A stretch of 64,000 nucleotides of DNA from Thermococcus nautili (lineage in GTDB: Archaea > Methanobacteriota_B > Thermococci > Thermococcales > Thermococcaceae): positions 310,001 through 374,000 of the forward strand of contig NZ_CP007264.1 in NCBI RefSeq assembly GCF_000585495.1, given 5' to 3'. Position 1 is the stretch's first letter. Every line of letters begins with the position of its first letter. Positions 16,156-24,587 of this stretch are shown piece after piece. The notes below the pieces were generated by a model, which was given only the letters and a program-made list of their open reading frames with translations, was not told where the DNA came from and did not search any database. The translations under genes were made by a program, and so were the position numbers.

Positions 16156-16542
16156 TCAGCCGAACAACTCTATGCAAACCCTGCACTCGACGGGGTTCAC
16201 CTCGGGGTCTATCTTGGCGTGGAAGGAGCAGACGTAGCCCTTGCCGAGCATCTTGAGGGCTATGCCGATGAGTCTCATGTGAATGTCGTATTCGCTCGGC
16301 CGGAACTCCGCTATCTCCTCGGCAAGGGTTCTTAGCTCGTCGTCAATCTCCCTGAACTTTGAAACGTCTATGAGGGCACCCCTGTCCATATTGAGGTAGC
16401 GCGAAACCGCCGACTGGGTGACGTGAAGGAGCTCCGCTATCTCGGTCTGCTTCAACCCCCTCCCCCGGAGGTGCTCCACGAGGCGTCTTCTGAGGGAGGG
16501 GTAAACGTAGCGGGATGCGACCTCGAAGGCGTTGACCTTCAT
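16156..16542 (-). CDS. HTH regulator with three C-terminal cysteines
   Basis: 128 residues. An XRE-type helix-turn-helix lies at about 27-50 (LKQTEIAELLHVTQSAVSRY) and a helical middle follows. The C-terminal tail has C105, C120 and C123 (CSFHAKID ... VECRVC), as in COG2522 archaeal regulators. Three clustered cysteines could hold an iron-sulfur cluster, a usual NO or redox sensor. The gene is divergent from the hybrid-cluster protein gene, which has a palindrome over its transcription start. It is therefore the best candidate for the repressor. The promoter is CCTTAAGTATTCC (minus strand, about 16565-16577); ATG 16542 is close to the predicted start. Confidence 0.85.
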   Translation of the reverse strand: MKVNAFEVASRYVYPSLRRRLVEHLRGRGLKQTEIAELLHVTQSAVSRYLNMDRGALIDVSKFREIDDELRTLAEEIAEFRPSEYDIHMRLIGIALKMLGKGYVCSFHAKIDPEVNPVECRVCIELFG

Positions 16543-16679
16543 ATGCAAAACATGACCCGCGGAATACTTAAGGCTTTTGGTCCTTTTGAAAACTTAGTCG
16601 GCTTATTTTTGTTGATTTGTAAACCGAGAGCTGGCCTTGTTCTGGATAAAAAATTTAAATCACTTACCATAACATTCAT

Positions 16680-16693
16680 ATGACAAGTGTCAT
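16680..16693. promoter_or_regulatory. Palindromic operator at the hcp promoter
   Basis: ATGACA-AG-TGTCAT, a perfect 6-2-6 inverted repeat (7-2-7 counting the flanking T and A). A TATA box (AAATTTAAAT, 16651-16660) lies upstream, so the palindrome covers the expected transcription start, which fits a repressor. Closely similar palindromes lie at 18155 and 60273. Confidence 0.75.
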
Positions 16694-16710
16694 AATAAGG
16701 GGGTGGAAAG

Positions 16711-18084
16711 ATGGCCGTGAAGGTTCCGAAGGGCGGAAAGGAAGCGGGCGTTCTGATGAGGTGCGACCAGTGTTCGATGAGCCTGCCAGGAGGGTGTACC
16801 TTTAGGGGAATCTGTGGCAAGGACCCCGACCTGAACTCCCTTCAGGAGGCTCTCATCTACGGAATAAAGGGAACCGCCGCCTACTATTACCACGCCTACG
16901 AGCTCGGCTACAAGGACGATGAAATCGGCTTCTTCCTGTCAAAGGCCCTCTACTCAACGCTCACCAACGTGAACTTCGACAAGAACCGCTTCCTTGAGCT
17001 CATCCTTGAGAACGGCAGGATACACCTTAAGGCGATGGAGCTCCTTGACAAAGCTTACACCGAGACCTACGGAAACCCGGAGCCGGTCAAGGTTCCGACC
17101 GGAACCGACGAGGGGCACGGAATTCTCGTCACCGGCCACACCTACAGGGCGCTCTACGAACTCCTCAAGCAGATAAGGGAGATGGGCCTCGAGGACCAGA
17201 TTAGGGTCTACACCCACTCCGAGATGCTTCCGGCCCACTCCTATCCGGAGTTCAGGAAGTTCAAGTCCCTTTATGGCAACTGGGGCGGTTCGTGGGTCTA
17301 CCAGAGGAAGGAGTTCACCGAGTTCCCGGGTGCAATCCTCGGAACCAGCAACTGCGTCCAGCAGCCGCCGAAGAGCTACGCCGACAGGATGTTCACCACC
17401 GACATAGCGGGCCTTGAGGGCGTTCCCCACCTCGAGAACGACTACGAGCCCCTCATCAAGCGCGCGCTCGAGACGCCGAAGATGGAAAAGAGGGACGACG
17501 GCTACATCGTCACCGGTTTCCACCACACCAACGTGCTCCCGCTTATGGATAAGCTCATCGAGCTCATAAACGAGGGCAAGATAAGGCACGTCTTCGTCAT
17601 AGGTGGCTGTGACGTCCCCAACCCGAAGATGAGCTACTACGAGAAGCTCACCGCGATGGTGCCCGAAGATGCCATAATCCTCTCGGCCGCGTGCGGTAAG
17701 TTCCGCTACAACAGGCGCGACTACGGCGAAATCGAGGGAATACCGCGCTTCATGGACTTCGGCCAGTGCAACAACGTCTACTCGATAATCCAGATTGCCG
17801 GGGCACTCGCGAAGGAGCTGGACGTCGGCCTCAACGAGCTCCCGGTCAGCATAGTCCTCAGCTGGATGGAGCAGAAGGCCATCGGAATCCTCTACAGCCT
17901 GCTCTACCTCGGAATCAAGGGCATCTACATCGGACCCAAGGCTCCTGAGTTCTTCACGCCGAACATCTTCGAGACCCTCAGGAAGAAGTTCGACCTCAGG
18001 CTCATAAGCGAGCCCGAGGAGGACTTAAAGAGGATGCTCAACTCCACCACCGCTGTGAGCGAGGATTCGCCCCTGCTCGACTGA
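16711..18084 (+). CDS. hcp: Hybrid-cluster protein (hydroxylamine reductase / NO-stress enzyme)
   Basis: Hybrid-cluster protein reduces hydroxylamine in vitro and acts in nitrosative stress, where NO reductase activity has been described for the family. The 457 residues carry the N-terminal cubane cysteines C18, C21, C29 and C35 (RCDQCSMSL, GGCTFRGICG), then hybrid-cluster regions VTGHTYRALYELL, GTSNCVQQPP, VIGGCDVP and SAACGKFRYN. At 457 residues it is shorter than the enterobacterial type (about 550) and matches the short thermophile class. ATG 16711 follows GGGGGTGG. An operator palindrome covers the transcription start, and the regulator candidate is divergent. The next operon carries the same palindrome. 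Confidence 0.95.
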   Translation: MAVKVPKGGKEAGVLMRCDQCSMSLPGGCTFRGICGKDPDLNSLQEALIYGIKGTAAYYYHAYELGYKDDEIGFFLSKALYSTLTNVNFDKNRFLELILENGRIHLKAMELLDKAYTETYGNPEPVKVPTGTDEGHGILVTGHTYRALYELLKQIREMGLEDQIRVYTHSEMLPAHSYPEFRKFKSLYGNWGGSWVYQRKEFTEFPGAILGTSNCVQQPPKSYADRMFTTDIAGLEGVPHLENDYEPLIKRALETPKMEKRDDGYIVTGFHHTNVLPLMDKLIELINEGKIRHVFVIGGCDVPNPKMSYYEKLTAMVPEDAIILSAACGKFRYNRRDYGEIEGIPRFMDFGQCNNVYSIIQIAGALAKELDVGLNELPVSIVLSWMEQKAIGILYSLLYLGIKGIYIGPKAPEFFTPNIFETLRKKFDLRLISEPEEDLKRMLNSTTAVSEDSPLLD

Positions 18085-18154
18085 TTTCATATCTCCCTTT
18101 TCTTCGTGTTCTTTCATACACATTTCTGCCCAGAAAGACTTAAATATGTCCCCC

Positions 18155-18168
18155 ATGACATTTGTCAT
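18155..18168. promoter_or_regulatory. Palindromic operator at the DUF438 gene promoter
   Basis: ATGACA-TT-TGTCAT, a 6-2-6 inverted repeat (7-2-7 with the flanking C/G). It lies just after a TATA-like CTTAAATATG (18139-18148) and before the ATG at 18181. Same half-sites as the hcp operator. Confidence 0.75.
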
Positions 18169-18180
18169 GAAGGTGGTATC

Positions 18181-19521
18181 ATGACCGAATTGCTCTCAAA
18201 CCGCGAGCAGAAGAAGGAAGCCCTGAAGGCCCTTCTCCTCAGGATTCATAACGGTGAGGATGTTAATTCACTTAAGGAGGAATTCCGGGCAGTTCTAAGC
18301 TCGATATCTCCCCTTGAAATTCCAATCATCGAGCAGGAGCTCGTGAAGGAAGGCGTTTCCGCCAAGGACATCGCCAAGATGTGCGACCTTCACGTCGAGC
18401 TCTTCAGGGAGGCGGTAAAGGGAACGGACGAGGTTGAGGAGAAAGAACTTCCTGAGGGGCATCCCCTCTGGGTTCGCTACATGGAGAACAGGGAAATCCT
18501 CAAGGACGCTGAGATGCTGAACCTCTACGCGAGAACCCTTGCAACGACGAGAGATGAGCGCATGAGGGAGGAAATCCTCGGAGTTCTGGAGGAGATAGTT
18601 GGAAACCTCCGGAAGGTCGGCTTCACCCACTACAACCGCGACGAGATGCTGACGTTTCCCTACATTGAGAGGAGGGGTTTGACGGCAATAGCAACTGTCC
18701 TCTGGACGAAACACGACGAGATAAGGTTCATGCTAAAGCACCTTTACGGACTTCTGGCCCGGAGGGATGAGATGCCCTGGGAGGGGTTCGTTGAGCGCTT
18801 CAAGGCGAAAGCCGGCGAGGCATCCTTTGCGCTGAGCGACATGGTCTTCAGGGAGAACAACATCTACTATCCAACCCTCAATGCCCTCCTCAGCGACGGC
18901 GAGTGGAAGGCAGTAAGAATGCAGGACGACGAGATTGGTTACTACAAGGTGAACCCGCCTGAATGGGACCCGGGAGAGGACGTTAAACCGCTCCAGCCCT
19001 GGCAAATCAACCCGGAGCTGAGCGCTGAGGAACTGCTAAGCCTTCCAAAGGAGGTTCAGCAGGCCCTTAAGGGCCAGCCCCTGGAGTTTGACAAAGGCCA
19101 GCTGAGGCGCGATGGAGACCTTGACCTCGGCACCGGTTTCGTGAGCGTCGAGGAGCTTAAGGCCATATTTGAGGCCCTCCCCGTTGACGTTACCTTCATA
19201 GACAAGGATGACCGCGTTCGGTTCTTTTCCCCGGGCGAGAGGATATTCACAAGGACGCCGTCGATTCTCGGACGACCGGTCCAGCTCTGCCACCCTCCGA
19301 AGAGCGTTCACATCGTTAACAAAATCCTGAGGGCCTTCAAGGAGGGCAGAAAAAGGGAGGCAACGTTCTGGCTCAGGCTTGGCCCGAAGTACGTCTACAT
19401 CAAGTACGTGCCCCTCTTTGACAGGAACGGGAACTACCTGGGAACCCTTGAGATTACGATGGACATCGGAGAGTATAAGAGGATAGAGGGCGAGAAGAGA
19501 CTGCTCGACTGGAGGGATTGA
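18181..19521 (+). CDS. DUF438 / hemerythrin-like / PAS protein
   Basis: 446 residues in three parts. Residues 1-90 are a DUF438 helical domain. Residues about 90-270 are a hemerythrin-like four-helix region with candidate diiron ligands in GHPLWVRYMENREI, FTHYNRDEM, TKHDEIRFMLKHLY and FRENNIYYPTL. Residues about 325-440 are a C-terminal PAS domain (VDVTFIDKDDRVRFFSPGER, ILGRPVQLCHPPKSV). Such proteins are thought to sense or handle NO or O2 at iron centres. ATG 18181 follows AGGTGG; a longer frame from 18106 would run through the promoter. It shares the hcp operator palindrome and is co-transcribed with the M24-like gene 1 base downstream. Confidence 0.88.
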   Translation: MTELLSNREQKKEALKALLLRIHNGEDVNSLKEEFRAVLSSISPLEIPIIEQELVKEGVSAKDIAKMCDLHVELFREAVKGTDEVEEKELPEGHPLWVRYMENREILKDAEMLNLYARTLATTRDERMREEILGVLEEIVGNLRKVGFTHYNRDEMLTFPYIERRGLTAIATVLWTKHDEIRFMLKHLYGLLARRDEMPWEGFVERFKAKAGEASFALSDMVFRENNIYYPTLNALLSDGEWKAVRMQDDEIGYYKVNPPEWDPGEDVKPLQPWQINPELSAEELLSLPKEVQQALKGQPLEFDKGQLRRDGDLDLGTGFVSVEELKAIFEALPVDVTFIDKDDRVRFFSPGERIFTRTPSILGRPVQLCHPPKSVHIVNKILRAFKEGRKREATFWLRLGPKYVYIKYVPLFDRNGNYLGTLEITMDIGEYKRIEGEKRLLDWRD

Positions 19522-19522
19522 G

Positions 19523-20599
19523 ATGCGCGGGGATGAGAGAATCTTTAAAAAACGAGTTGAGCGCTTTCAGGAGCTTTTGAGGGAGAACGAGATAGACGGT
19601 GCCGTCATCAGGACGCTGTCCAGCTTCATATACTTCACCGGAACCAAGTGGCTCAGGCCGAGTCTTCTCATACCCGCTGAGGGAGAGCCGGTCGTTTTCG
19701 TTGTTAAGGGTGAGGCGGAGCTGTTCAAGGAGAGGAGCTGGATTGAGAACGTTGTTGAGTATCAGCGCGTTGAAGACCTTATGGCCGGTGTCGTCAGCTG
19801 GGTCCACAGGAACGGTATGGAGAGGGTCGGCCTCGAGTTCGGGGTCGAGAGGGACGCCTACCTGATATTCCTGAAGATATTTGAACGCCTAAACCCGACT
19901 GTGGAGATAGTGGACGTGCTCGACCTCACGATGAGCCTGAGGATGATAAAGGACGAGTGGGAGCTGGAGAACATCAGGAAGGCGGGAAAGATAGCGCGGA
20001 AGGGAATGAAGGTCGCCGGGGAAGTCATAAAGCCCGGTGTCAGCGAGCTGGAGATAGTGGCAGAGATAACGAGGGAACTCATGCTCAGCGGGAGCGAAGA
20101 GCCTAAAGTGTACGTCTCAACGACTCCAAGGGCCCACGCCGAGCCTTTCCGCGACCTGAAGGTTCCCGAAAACGGCGTCGTTACCGTCGTCATCGGAACC
20201 GACTGGAACCACTACTACGCCAACACCGCGAGGACTTTCATCGTTGGTGAACCCGGCGAGAGAGTTAAGAAAGCGATGGAAGTCAAGATGGAAGCCTACA
20301 AACTCGCTCTGGAGGAGACGAGGGTTGGGGCCCCGATAAATGCAGTTGAAAAGAAGATTGCCAGCCTTTTCAAAGAGAGGGGCTTTGGGGACGCGTACAT
20401 AGCCGGCTACACACACGGCGTTGGTCTGCTCGTGGAGGAACCTCCAATAGCGACGATAGTGGTTCCGCAGAGGGCCACCAGAGTACAGGAAAACATGGTT
20501 CTCACGATAATACACCCACCTCTAATGATTCCCGAAGGGGCAATAAAGCACGAGGACACTTACATCGTCAAAAAGGATGGGCTGGAGAAGGTGACCTAA
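19523..20599 (+). CDS. M24-family (prolidase-like) protein with lost metal ligands
   Basis: 358 residues with the creatinase-N domain and the pita-bread M24 fold of Xaa-Pro dipeptidases (KDEWELENIRKAGKIARKG). Aligned by eye to P. furiosus prolidase, three of the five metal ligands are replaced. The two aspartates become Val and Asn in VVIGTDWNHYYANTART, and the glutamate of TIEPG becomes Ile in TIIHPP. The His in THGVGL and the last Glu in HEDTYIV remain. It is therefore probably not a normal two-metal peptidase; a binding role or altered chemistry is possible. RBS GGAGGGATTGAG precedes ATG 19523. It follows the DUF438 gene directly, and its stop overlaps the convergent Lrp gene by 4 bases. 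Confidence 0.85.
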   Translation: MRGDERIFKKRVERFQELLRENEIDGAVIRTLSSFIYFTGTKWLRPSLLIPAEGEPVVFVVKGEAELFKERSWIENVVEYQRVEDLMAGVVSWVHRNGMERVGLEFGVERDAYLIFLKIFERLNPTVEIVDVLDLTMSLRMIKDEWELENIRKAGKIARKGMKVAGEVIKPGVSELEIVAEITRELMLSGSEEPKVYVSTTPRAHAEPFRDLKVPENGVVTVVIGTDWNHYYANTARTFIVGEPGERVKKAMEVKMEAYKLALEETRVGAPINAVEKKIASLFKERGFGDAYIAGYTHGVGLLVEEPPIATIVVPQRATRVQENMVLTIIHPPLMIPEGAIKHEDTYIVKKDGLEKVT

Positions 20600-21057
20600 A
20601 ACACCCTCGCGTAGCCCCACTTCTTCACGCTCGTGAGGATTGATGTCTCTGTGCTCTTTATCCCATCTATCCTACCGAGCTTTTCAACGAGGAAGTTCTC
20701 AAGTTCCTGCAAATCCCTTACCGTCACCTGCATCAGTATGTCGTGGGCCCCGGTCGCTATGCCCAGGACGTCCACCTCCGGGAGCTCCTTCAGCTTCTCA
20801 ACGGCTTCCTTTATCTTGCTCGGCTCAACGTCCACCGCTATAAAGGCCACTATTGAGTAGCCGGCCTTGAAGGGGTTTATCAGCGCCGCGAACTTCCTTA
20901 TAACGCCCCTCTCAACAAGCTTTTTAACCCTGAGCCTGACCGTCGATTCCGGCACCTTAAGCCTTCTCGCTATCTCCGAATAGCTGGCTCTCCCGTCCTC
21001 CTGGAGGATGTGAAGTATCGCCCTGTCGAGTTCGTCAAGTCGTTCAATCTCAGCCAT
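20596..21057 (-). CDS. Lrp/AsnC-family transcription regulator
   Basis: 153 residues: an N-terminal winged HTH (ASYSEIARRLKVPESTVRLRVKKL) and a C-terminal RAM ligand domain (VDVLGIATGAHDILMQVTV). This is standard Lrp/AsnC length. Such proteins form octamers and respond to amino acids. The gene is divergent from a class III aminotransferase, a likely target. Its promoter is CTTTAAAAATAAC (minus strand, about 21089-21101) with RBS GGTGGG before ATG 21057. An inverted repeat in the shared promoter region is listed separately. Confidence 0.93.
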   Translation of the reverse strand: MAEIERLDELDRAILHILQEDGRASYSEIARRLKVPESTVRLRVKKLVERGVIRKFAALINPFKAGYSIVAFIAVDVEPSKIKEAVEKLKELPEVDVLGIATGAHDILMQVTVRDLQELENFLVEKLGRIDGIKSTETSILTSVKKWGYARVF

Positions 21058-21109
21058 TTTGGCCCACCAATTTTGAATTTTTGTGATGTTATTTTTAAAG
21101 TTTTCCGCT

Positions 21110-21134
21110 AATTTCGCAAAAATTAACCGAAATT
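21110..21134. promoter_or_regulatory. Inverted repeat between the Lrp and aminotransferase genes
   Basis: AATTTCG (21110-21116) and CGAAATT (21128-21134), 7 bp arms 11 bases apart, in the 115-base divergent region. Position and AT-rich surroundings suit an Lrp-family operator. No second copy was seen to support it. Confidence 0.4.
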
Positions 21135-21172
21135 CCTATTAATTCCAAACGCATATGGTTAACGGTGGTCCC

Positions 21173-22510
21173 ATGTTGCTCCCAAAGGATGAGGTTATTC
21201 AGGGCTACTCCCGCTACATCTCGCGCGCATCCCACGTTACCTACGCCCCAATCGTCCCCTACAAAGCTCGAAACGCCCTCGTCTGGGACGTTGAAGGGAG
21301 GGAGTACATAGACTTCCTGAGCGATGCGGCCGTTCAGAACGTCGGGCACAACAACCCGAGGGTTGTCGAGGCAGTCAAAAAGACAGCTGAGAGGTTGCTT
21401 CACTTCACCTTTATCTACGGCTTTCCGGCTGAGCCGTACCTTCTCGCCCGGAAGCTGAGCGAACTTGCACCGGTTGAGAACGCGAAGGTTGCCTTCGGCC
21501 TCAGCGGGAGCGACGCTAATGACGGGGCCATAAAATTCGCGAGGGCCTACACTGGAAGGAGGTCGGTAATCGGCTACCTCAGGAGCTATTACGGCTCCAC
21601 CTACGGGGCCATGAGCGTTACCGGTCTCGATTTTGAGGTTCGCTCGAAGGTCGGCCAGCTCAGCGACGTTCACTTCATCCCCTACCCCAACTGCTACCGC
21701 TGTCCCTTCGGGAAAGAACCGGGGAAGTGCCGTATGGAGTGCCTTGAGTACCTCAAGGAGAAGTTCGAGGGCGAGGTTCACGCTGAGGGAGTAGCTCTTC
21801 TCTTAGCTGAGCCGATACAGGGCGATGCCGGAATGGTGGTTCCGCCCGAGGGCTACTTCAGAAAGCTCAAAAGGCTCCTCGACGAACACGGCATTCTCCT
21901 CGGCGTTGATGAAGTCCAGAGCGGTCTCGGGAGGACGGGCAGGTGGTTCGCCATCGAGCACTTCGGCGTTGAGCCCGACATCATAACCCTCGCAAAGCCC
22001 CTTGGCGGTGGATTGCCTATAAGTGCAATCGTCGGAAGGGGGGAGATAATGGATTCCCTGCCCCCTCTCGGCCATGCATTCACCCTCTCAGGAAACCCCG
22101 TCGCGAGCGCCGCGGCTTTAGCCGTCATCGAGGAAATCGAGGAGAAGAACCTCCTTCAGAGGGCCGAAAAGCTCGGGAAGAAAGCAAAAGAAAGGCTTGA
22201 AAGAATGAAGAAGAGGCACGAGCTCATCGGCGACGTCCGCGGGCTTGGCCTGATGCTCGGCGTTGACCTCGTTAAGGACAGGGAAACCAAGGAGAGGGCC
22301 TACGACGAGGCCAAGAAGGTCGTCTGGAGGGCCTACGAGCTGGGGTTAATAGTGGCCTTTCTCCAGGGCAACGTGCTGAGGATTCAGCCCCCGCTGACGA
22401 TAGAGGAGGAGCTCCTTGAGGAAGGCCTTGACAAGCTTGAAGAAGCAATTGAGGACGTTGAAGAAGGCAGGGTTTCAGATGAAGTCCTTGAAAAGGTGCA
22501 GGGGTGGTGA
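21173..22510 (+). CDS. Class III PLP aminotransferase (ornithine/4-aminobutyrate type, possibly a racemase)
   Basis: About 445 residues of the class III PLP fold: phosphate-binding [18 protein letters not shown], the [14 protein letters not shown] aspartate strand, and the Schiff-base lysine in [12 protein letters not shown]. The Thermococcales family includes ornithine aminotransferases and broad amino-acid racemases; which of these this is cannot be read from sequence. An unusual stretch [18 protein letters not shown] holds four cysteines and could bind a metal. The ATG at 21173 follows GGTGGT closely, the same arrangement as at 60305; the ATG at 21155 is the alternative. The divergent Lrp gene is its probable regulator. 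Confidence 0.9.
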   Translation: MLLPKDEVIQGYSRYISRASHVTYAPIVPYKARNALVWDVEGREYIDFLSDAAVQNVGHNNPRVVEAVKKTAERLLHFTFIYGFPAEPYLLARKLSELAPVENAKVAFGLSGSDANDGAIKFARAYTGRRSVIGYLRSYYGSTYGAMSVTGLDFEVRSKVGQLSDVHFIPYPNCYRCPFGKEPGKCRMECLEYLKEKFEGEVHAEGVALLLAEPIQGDAGMVVPPEGYFRKLKRLLDEHGILLGVDEVQSGLGRTGRWFAIEHFGVEPDIITLAKPLGGGLPISAIVGRGEIMDSLPPLGHAFTLSGNPVASAAALAVIEEIEEKNLLQRAEKLGKKAKERLERMKKRHELIGDVRGLGLMLGVDLVKDRETKERAYDEAKKVVWRAYELGLIVAFLQGNVLRIQPPLTIEEELLEEGLDKLEEAIEDVEEGRVSDEVLEKVQGW

Positions 22511-22569
22511 TTGACAAAAGCCTGCTTATTCTCAACTTTTCCGAAAACTTTTTATACAACTACCTACAC

Positions 22570-22583
22570 AGCCCGAGCGGGCT
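22570..22583. promoter_or_regulatory. Palindrome at the permease transcription start
   Basis: AGCCCGAGCGGGCT, six-base arms around AG, sits 3 bases before the ATG. It lies about 25 bases after a TATA-like CTTTTTATAC (22547-22556), so it straddles the expected transcription start. It could be an operator or a short RNA hairpin. Confidence 0.45.
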
Positions 22584-22586
22584 TCA

Positions 22587-23885
22587 ATGGAAAGCCTGGA
22601 AAACGCAAGGAAACCCGTTCTCAAAGTGGGGATAGAGGATAGGGTTGAACCTTCCAAGGCTTTGGTTTTTGGCCTTCAGCACGTTCTGGCGATGTTTGGG
22701 GCGACGGTGACGGTGCCTCTTGTAGTAGGCGGGGCGATAGGGCTCAGCGGTTCCCAGATAGCGACGATGATACAGGCCGTCCTGCTGGCGATGGGAATAG
22801 CAACGCTTCTCCAGACGACGATAGGCTCGCGCTATCCGATAGTCCAGGGTTCGAGCTTTGCCTTCATCCCTGGGCTGATAGCGATTGGCTCAAGCATTGG
22901 AATGGCCGCGGTTCAGGGGGCGCTAATCGTTGGCGGGCTGATTGAGGCCCTAATCGGCTGGCTCGGAATAATCGGAAGGGTCAGGAAGCTCTTCACGCCC
23001 CTCGTTACTGGGGTTACGATAACTCTCATTGGCTTCAGCCTCGCCGACGTGGCCGTTAATAACTTCTTCAACGCCTACGCCGACCCCTCCGGCGGGACCG
23101 TCGGAAGGGCCGTGCTTGTGGGTCTGATAACGTTTCTCACAACCCTCTTCGTTGCACTGAGGGGAAGGAGAACGAGGGCAATGCCGGTCGTTGTGGGTGC
23201 CCTCGTTGGCTACGCGGTGAGCTTTCCCCTTGGCCTCGTCAACCTAAACCTCGTGGAAAGCCTTCCTGCTCTAAGCGTTCCCAAGCCGTTCCCCTGGGGA
23301 GAGCCGGTATTCGATTTAACAGCGATAGTGCTCCTCCTCTTCGCCTTCATGGTCAGCATCATCGAGAGCGTTGGTGACTACCACGCGATAGCAACGGTTA
23401 CCGGTTCCGAGATAACTGAGGGAAGGATAGCAAGGGGTATAGGCGCTGAAGGCCTCGCCTGCTCGGTAGCCGGTTTCCTCGGGGCCTGCGGAACCACGAG
23501 CTATTCAGAGAACATAGGTGTCGTTGCCCTTACCAAAGTTGGTAGCAGGCACGTGGTTCAGGTGGGGGCGGTTATCCTGATTCTCCTCTCGCTCCTCCCG
23601 AAGTTCGCGGGAATCCTCGCCTCAATGCCCGCCCCGGTCCTCGGCGGCCTGACGCTGGCCCTCTACGGCATGATAAGCGTTACTGGACTTAGGCTGATAA
23701 AGGAAAAGGTTGAGTTCAACGACAGGAACACGCTGATTCTCGCGGCCTCGCTGATAGCCGGGCTTGGCGCACCGCAGCTACCGCCTCAGCTCCTTGAATC
23801 CCTTCCAAGGCTCGTTTCGAGCATACTCGAGTCGGGAATGGCGGTAGGAGCCCTGACTGCAATAATCCTGGAAAGAATCCTTTAA
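22587..23885 (+). CDS. Uracil/xanthine permease (NCS2 family)
   Basis: 432 residues with about 12-14 membrane helices. NCS2 motifs: GLQHVLAMFGATV at the start, the PIVQGSSFAFIPG substrate helix, and ESVGDYHAIATV with the essential glutamate. The protein should import uracil, xanthine or another nucleobase with protons or sodium; the exact base is not certain. TATA-like CTTTTTATAC lies about 30 bases upstream, so the message is nearly leaderless. A GC palindrome overlaps its start. It is monocistronic, convergent with the mbx operon end. Confidence 0.92.
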   Translation: MESLENARKPVLKVGIEDRVEPSKALVFGLQHVLAMFGATVTVPLVVGGAIGLSGSQIATMIQAVLLAMGIATLLQTTIGSRYPIVQGSSFAFIPGLIAIGSSIGMAAVQGALIVGGLIEALIGWLGIIGRVRKLFTPLVTGVTITLIGFSLADVAVNNFFNAYADPSGGTVGRAVLVGLITFLTTLFVALRGRRTRAMPVVVGALVGYAVSFPLGLVNLNLVESLPALSVPKPFPWGEPVFDLTAIVLLLFAFMVSIIESVGDYHAIATVTGSEITEGRIARGIGAEGLACSVAGFLGACGTTSYSENIGVVALTKVGSRHVVQVGAVILILLSLLPKFAGILASMPAPVLGGLTLALYGMISVTGLRLIKEKVEFNDRNTLILAASLIAGLGAPQLPPQLLESLPRLVSSILESGMAVGALTAIILERIL

Positions 23886-23904
23886 AGGGGAAGAAAAGAG
23901 GGGC

Positions 23905-24582
23905 TCAAGCCCCTTCCTTCTTCTCGGCCGGCTTTGATTCCGTCTTTTCGGCGGGTTTACTGGTCTCCTTCTTTGCAGTGGACTTGGTGGCAGGTTTGGC
24001 AGGGGTGGGCTTCTTGGGTGGCCTTATGCCGTAGCCAAGTATCTTGAACTCGAAGACCTCTCCGTCGCGGAGGTGGTAGCGGTAGGTTCCATCGCCGAGC
24101 TTCTCAATCTTGACGACCGGGAAGCGGTAGTCGCCGTACTTCTCGTTGAGCTCCCTGACCTTGTCCGGGTGAATCGGCACCCAGTTGAAGAGCTCAAGGG
24201 CATCCTCAGTTCCGTCGGTCGTCAGGATGTAGGCCTCGCTGAAGCCGAGCGCTCCCGTTGGGCAGACGTCGACACAGAACTGGCAGAACGTACAGCGACC
24301 GTAGTCAACCTTCGGGTGGGGCCTCTTCTCCATCTTGCCGTCCACTTCGAGCCAGGTCATCTCTATTGCCCTCGCCGGGCATATCTGACCGCAGAAGTTA
24401 CAGCCCACACATTTCTTCCAGTCGAGCGTGTGGAATCCCCTGTACTTTGGAGCCGGCTCTATCTTCTCGAAGGGTATCTTTATCGTCACGGGCTTCTTGA
24501 AGAGGTACTTGATGCCCATCCAGGGCTTGACGAAGGACTTCTTGAGCTTGACCTTTTCCTCACCAACGACTCTCGCGGGCAT
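23905..24582 (-). CDS. mbxN: Mbx complex subunit N, 8Fe ferredoxin-like (NuoI type)
   Basis: Last gene of the membrane-bound sulfane sulfur reductase operon. About 225 residues with two 4Fe-4S motifs, CVGCNFCGQICP and CTFCQFCVDVCPTG, which carry electrons from ferredoxin into the complex. After about residue 185 there is a long Lys/Pro/Ala-rich tail (PTPAKPATKSTAKKETSKPA and onward) of low complexity that the NuoI fold does not need. ATG 24582 follows AGGTGATG. The first in-frame ATG, 24588, overlaps the mbxL stop. The gene is translationally coupled to mbxL. Confidence 0.93.
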   Translation of the reverse strand: MPARVVGEEKVKLKKSFVKPWMGIKYLFKKPVTIKIPFEKIEPAPKYRGFHTLDWKKCVGCNFCGQICPARAIEMTWLEVDGKMEKRPHPKVDYGRCTFCQFCVDVCPTGALGFSEAYILTTDGTEDALELFNWVPIHPDKVRELNEKYGDYRFPVVKIEKLGDGTYRYHLRDGEVFEFKILGYGIRPPKKPTPAKPATKSTAKKETSKPAEKTESKPAEKKEGA

Positions 24583-24587
24583 CGTCA

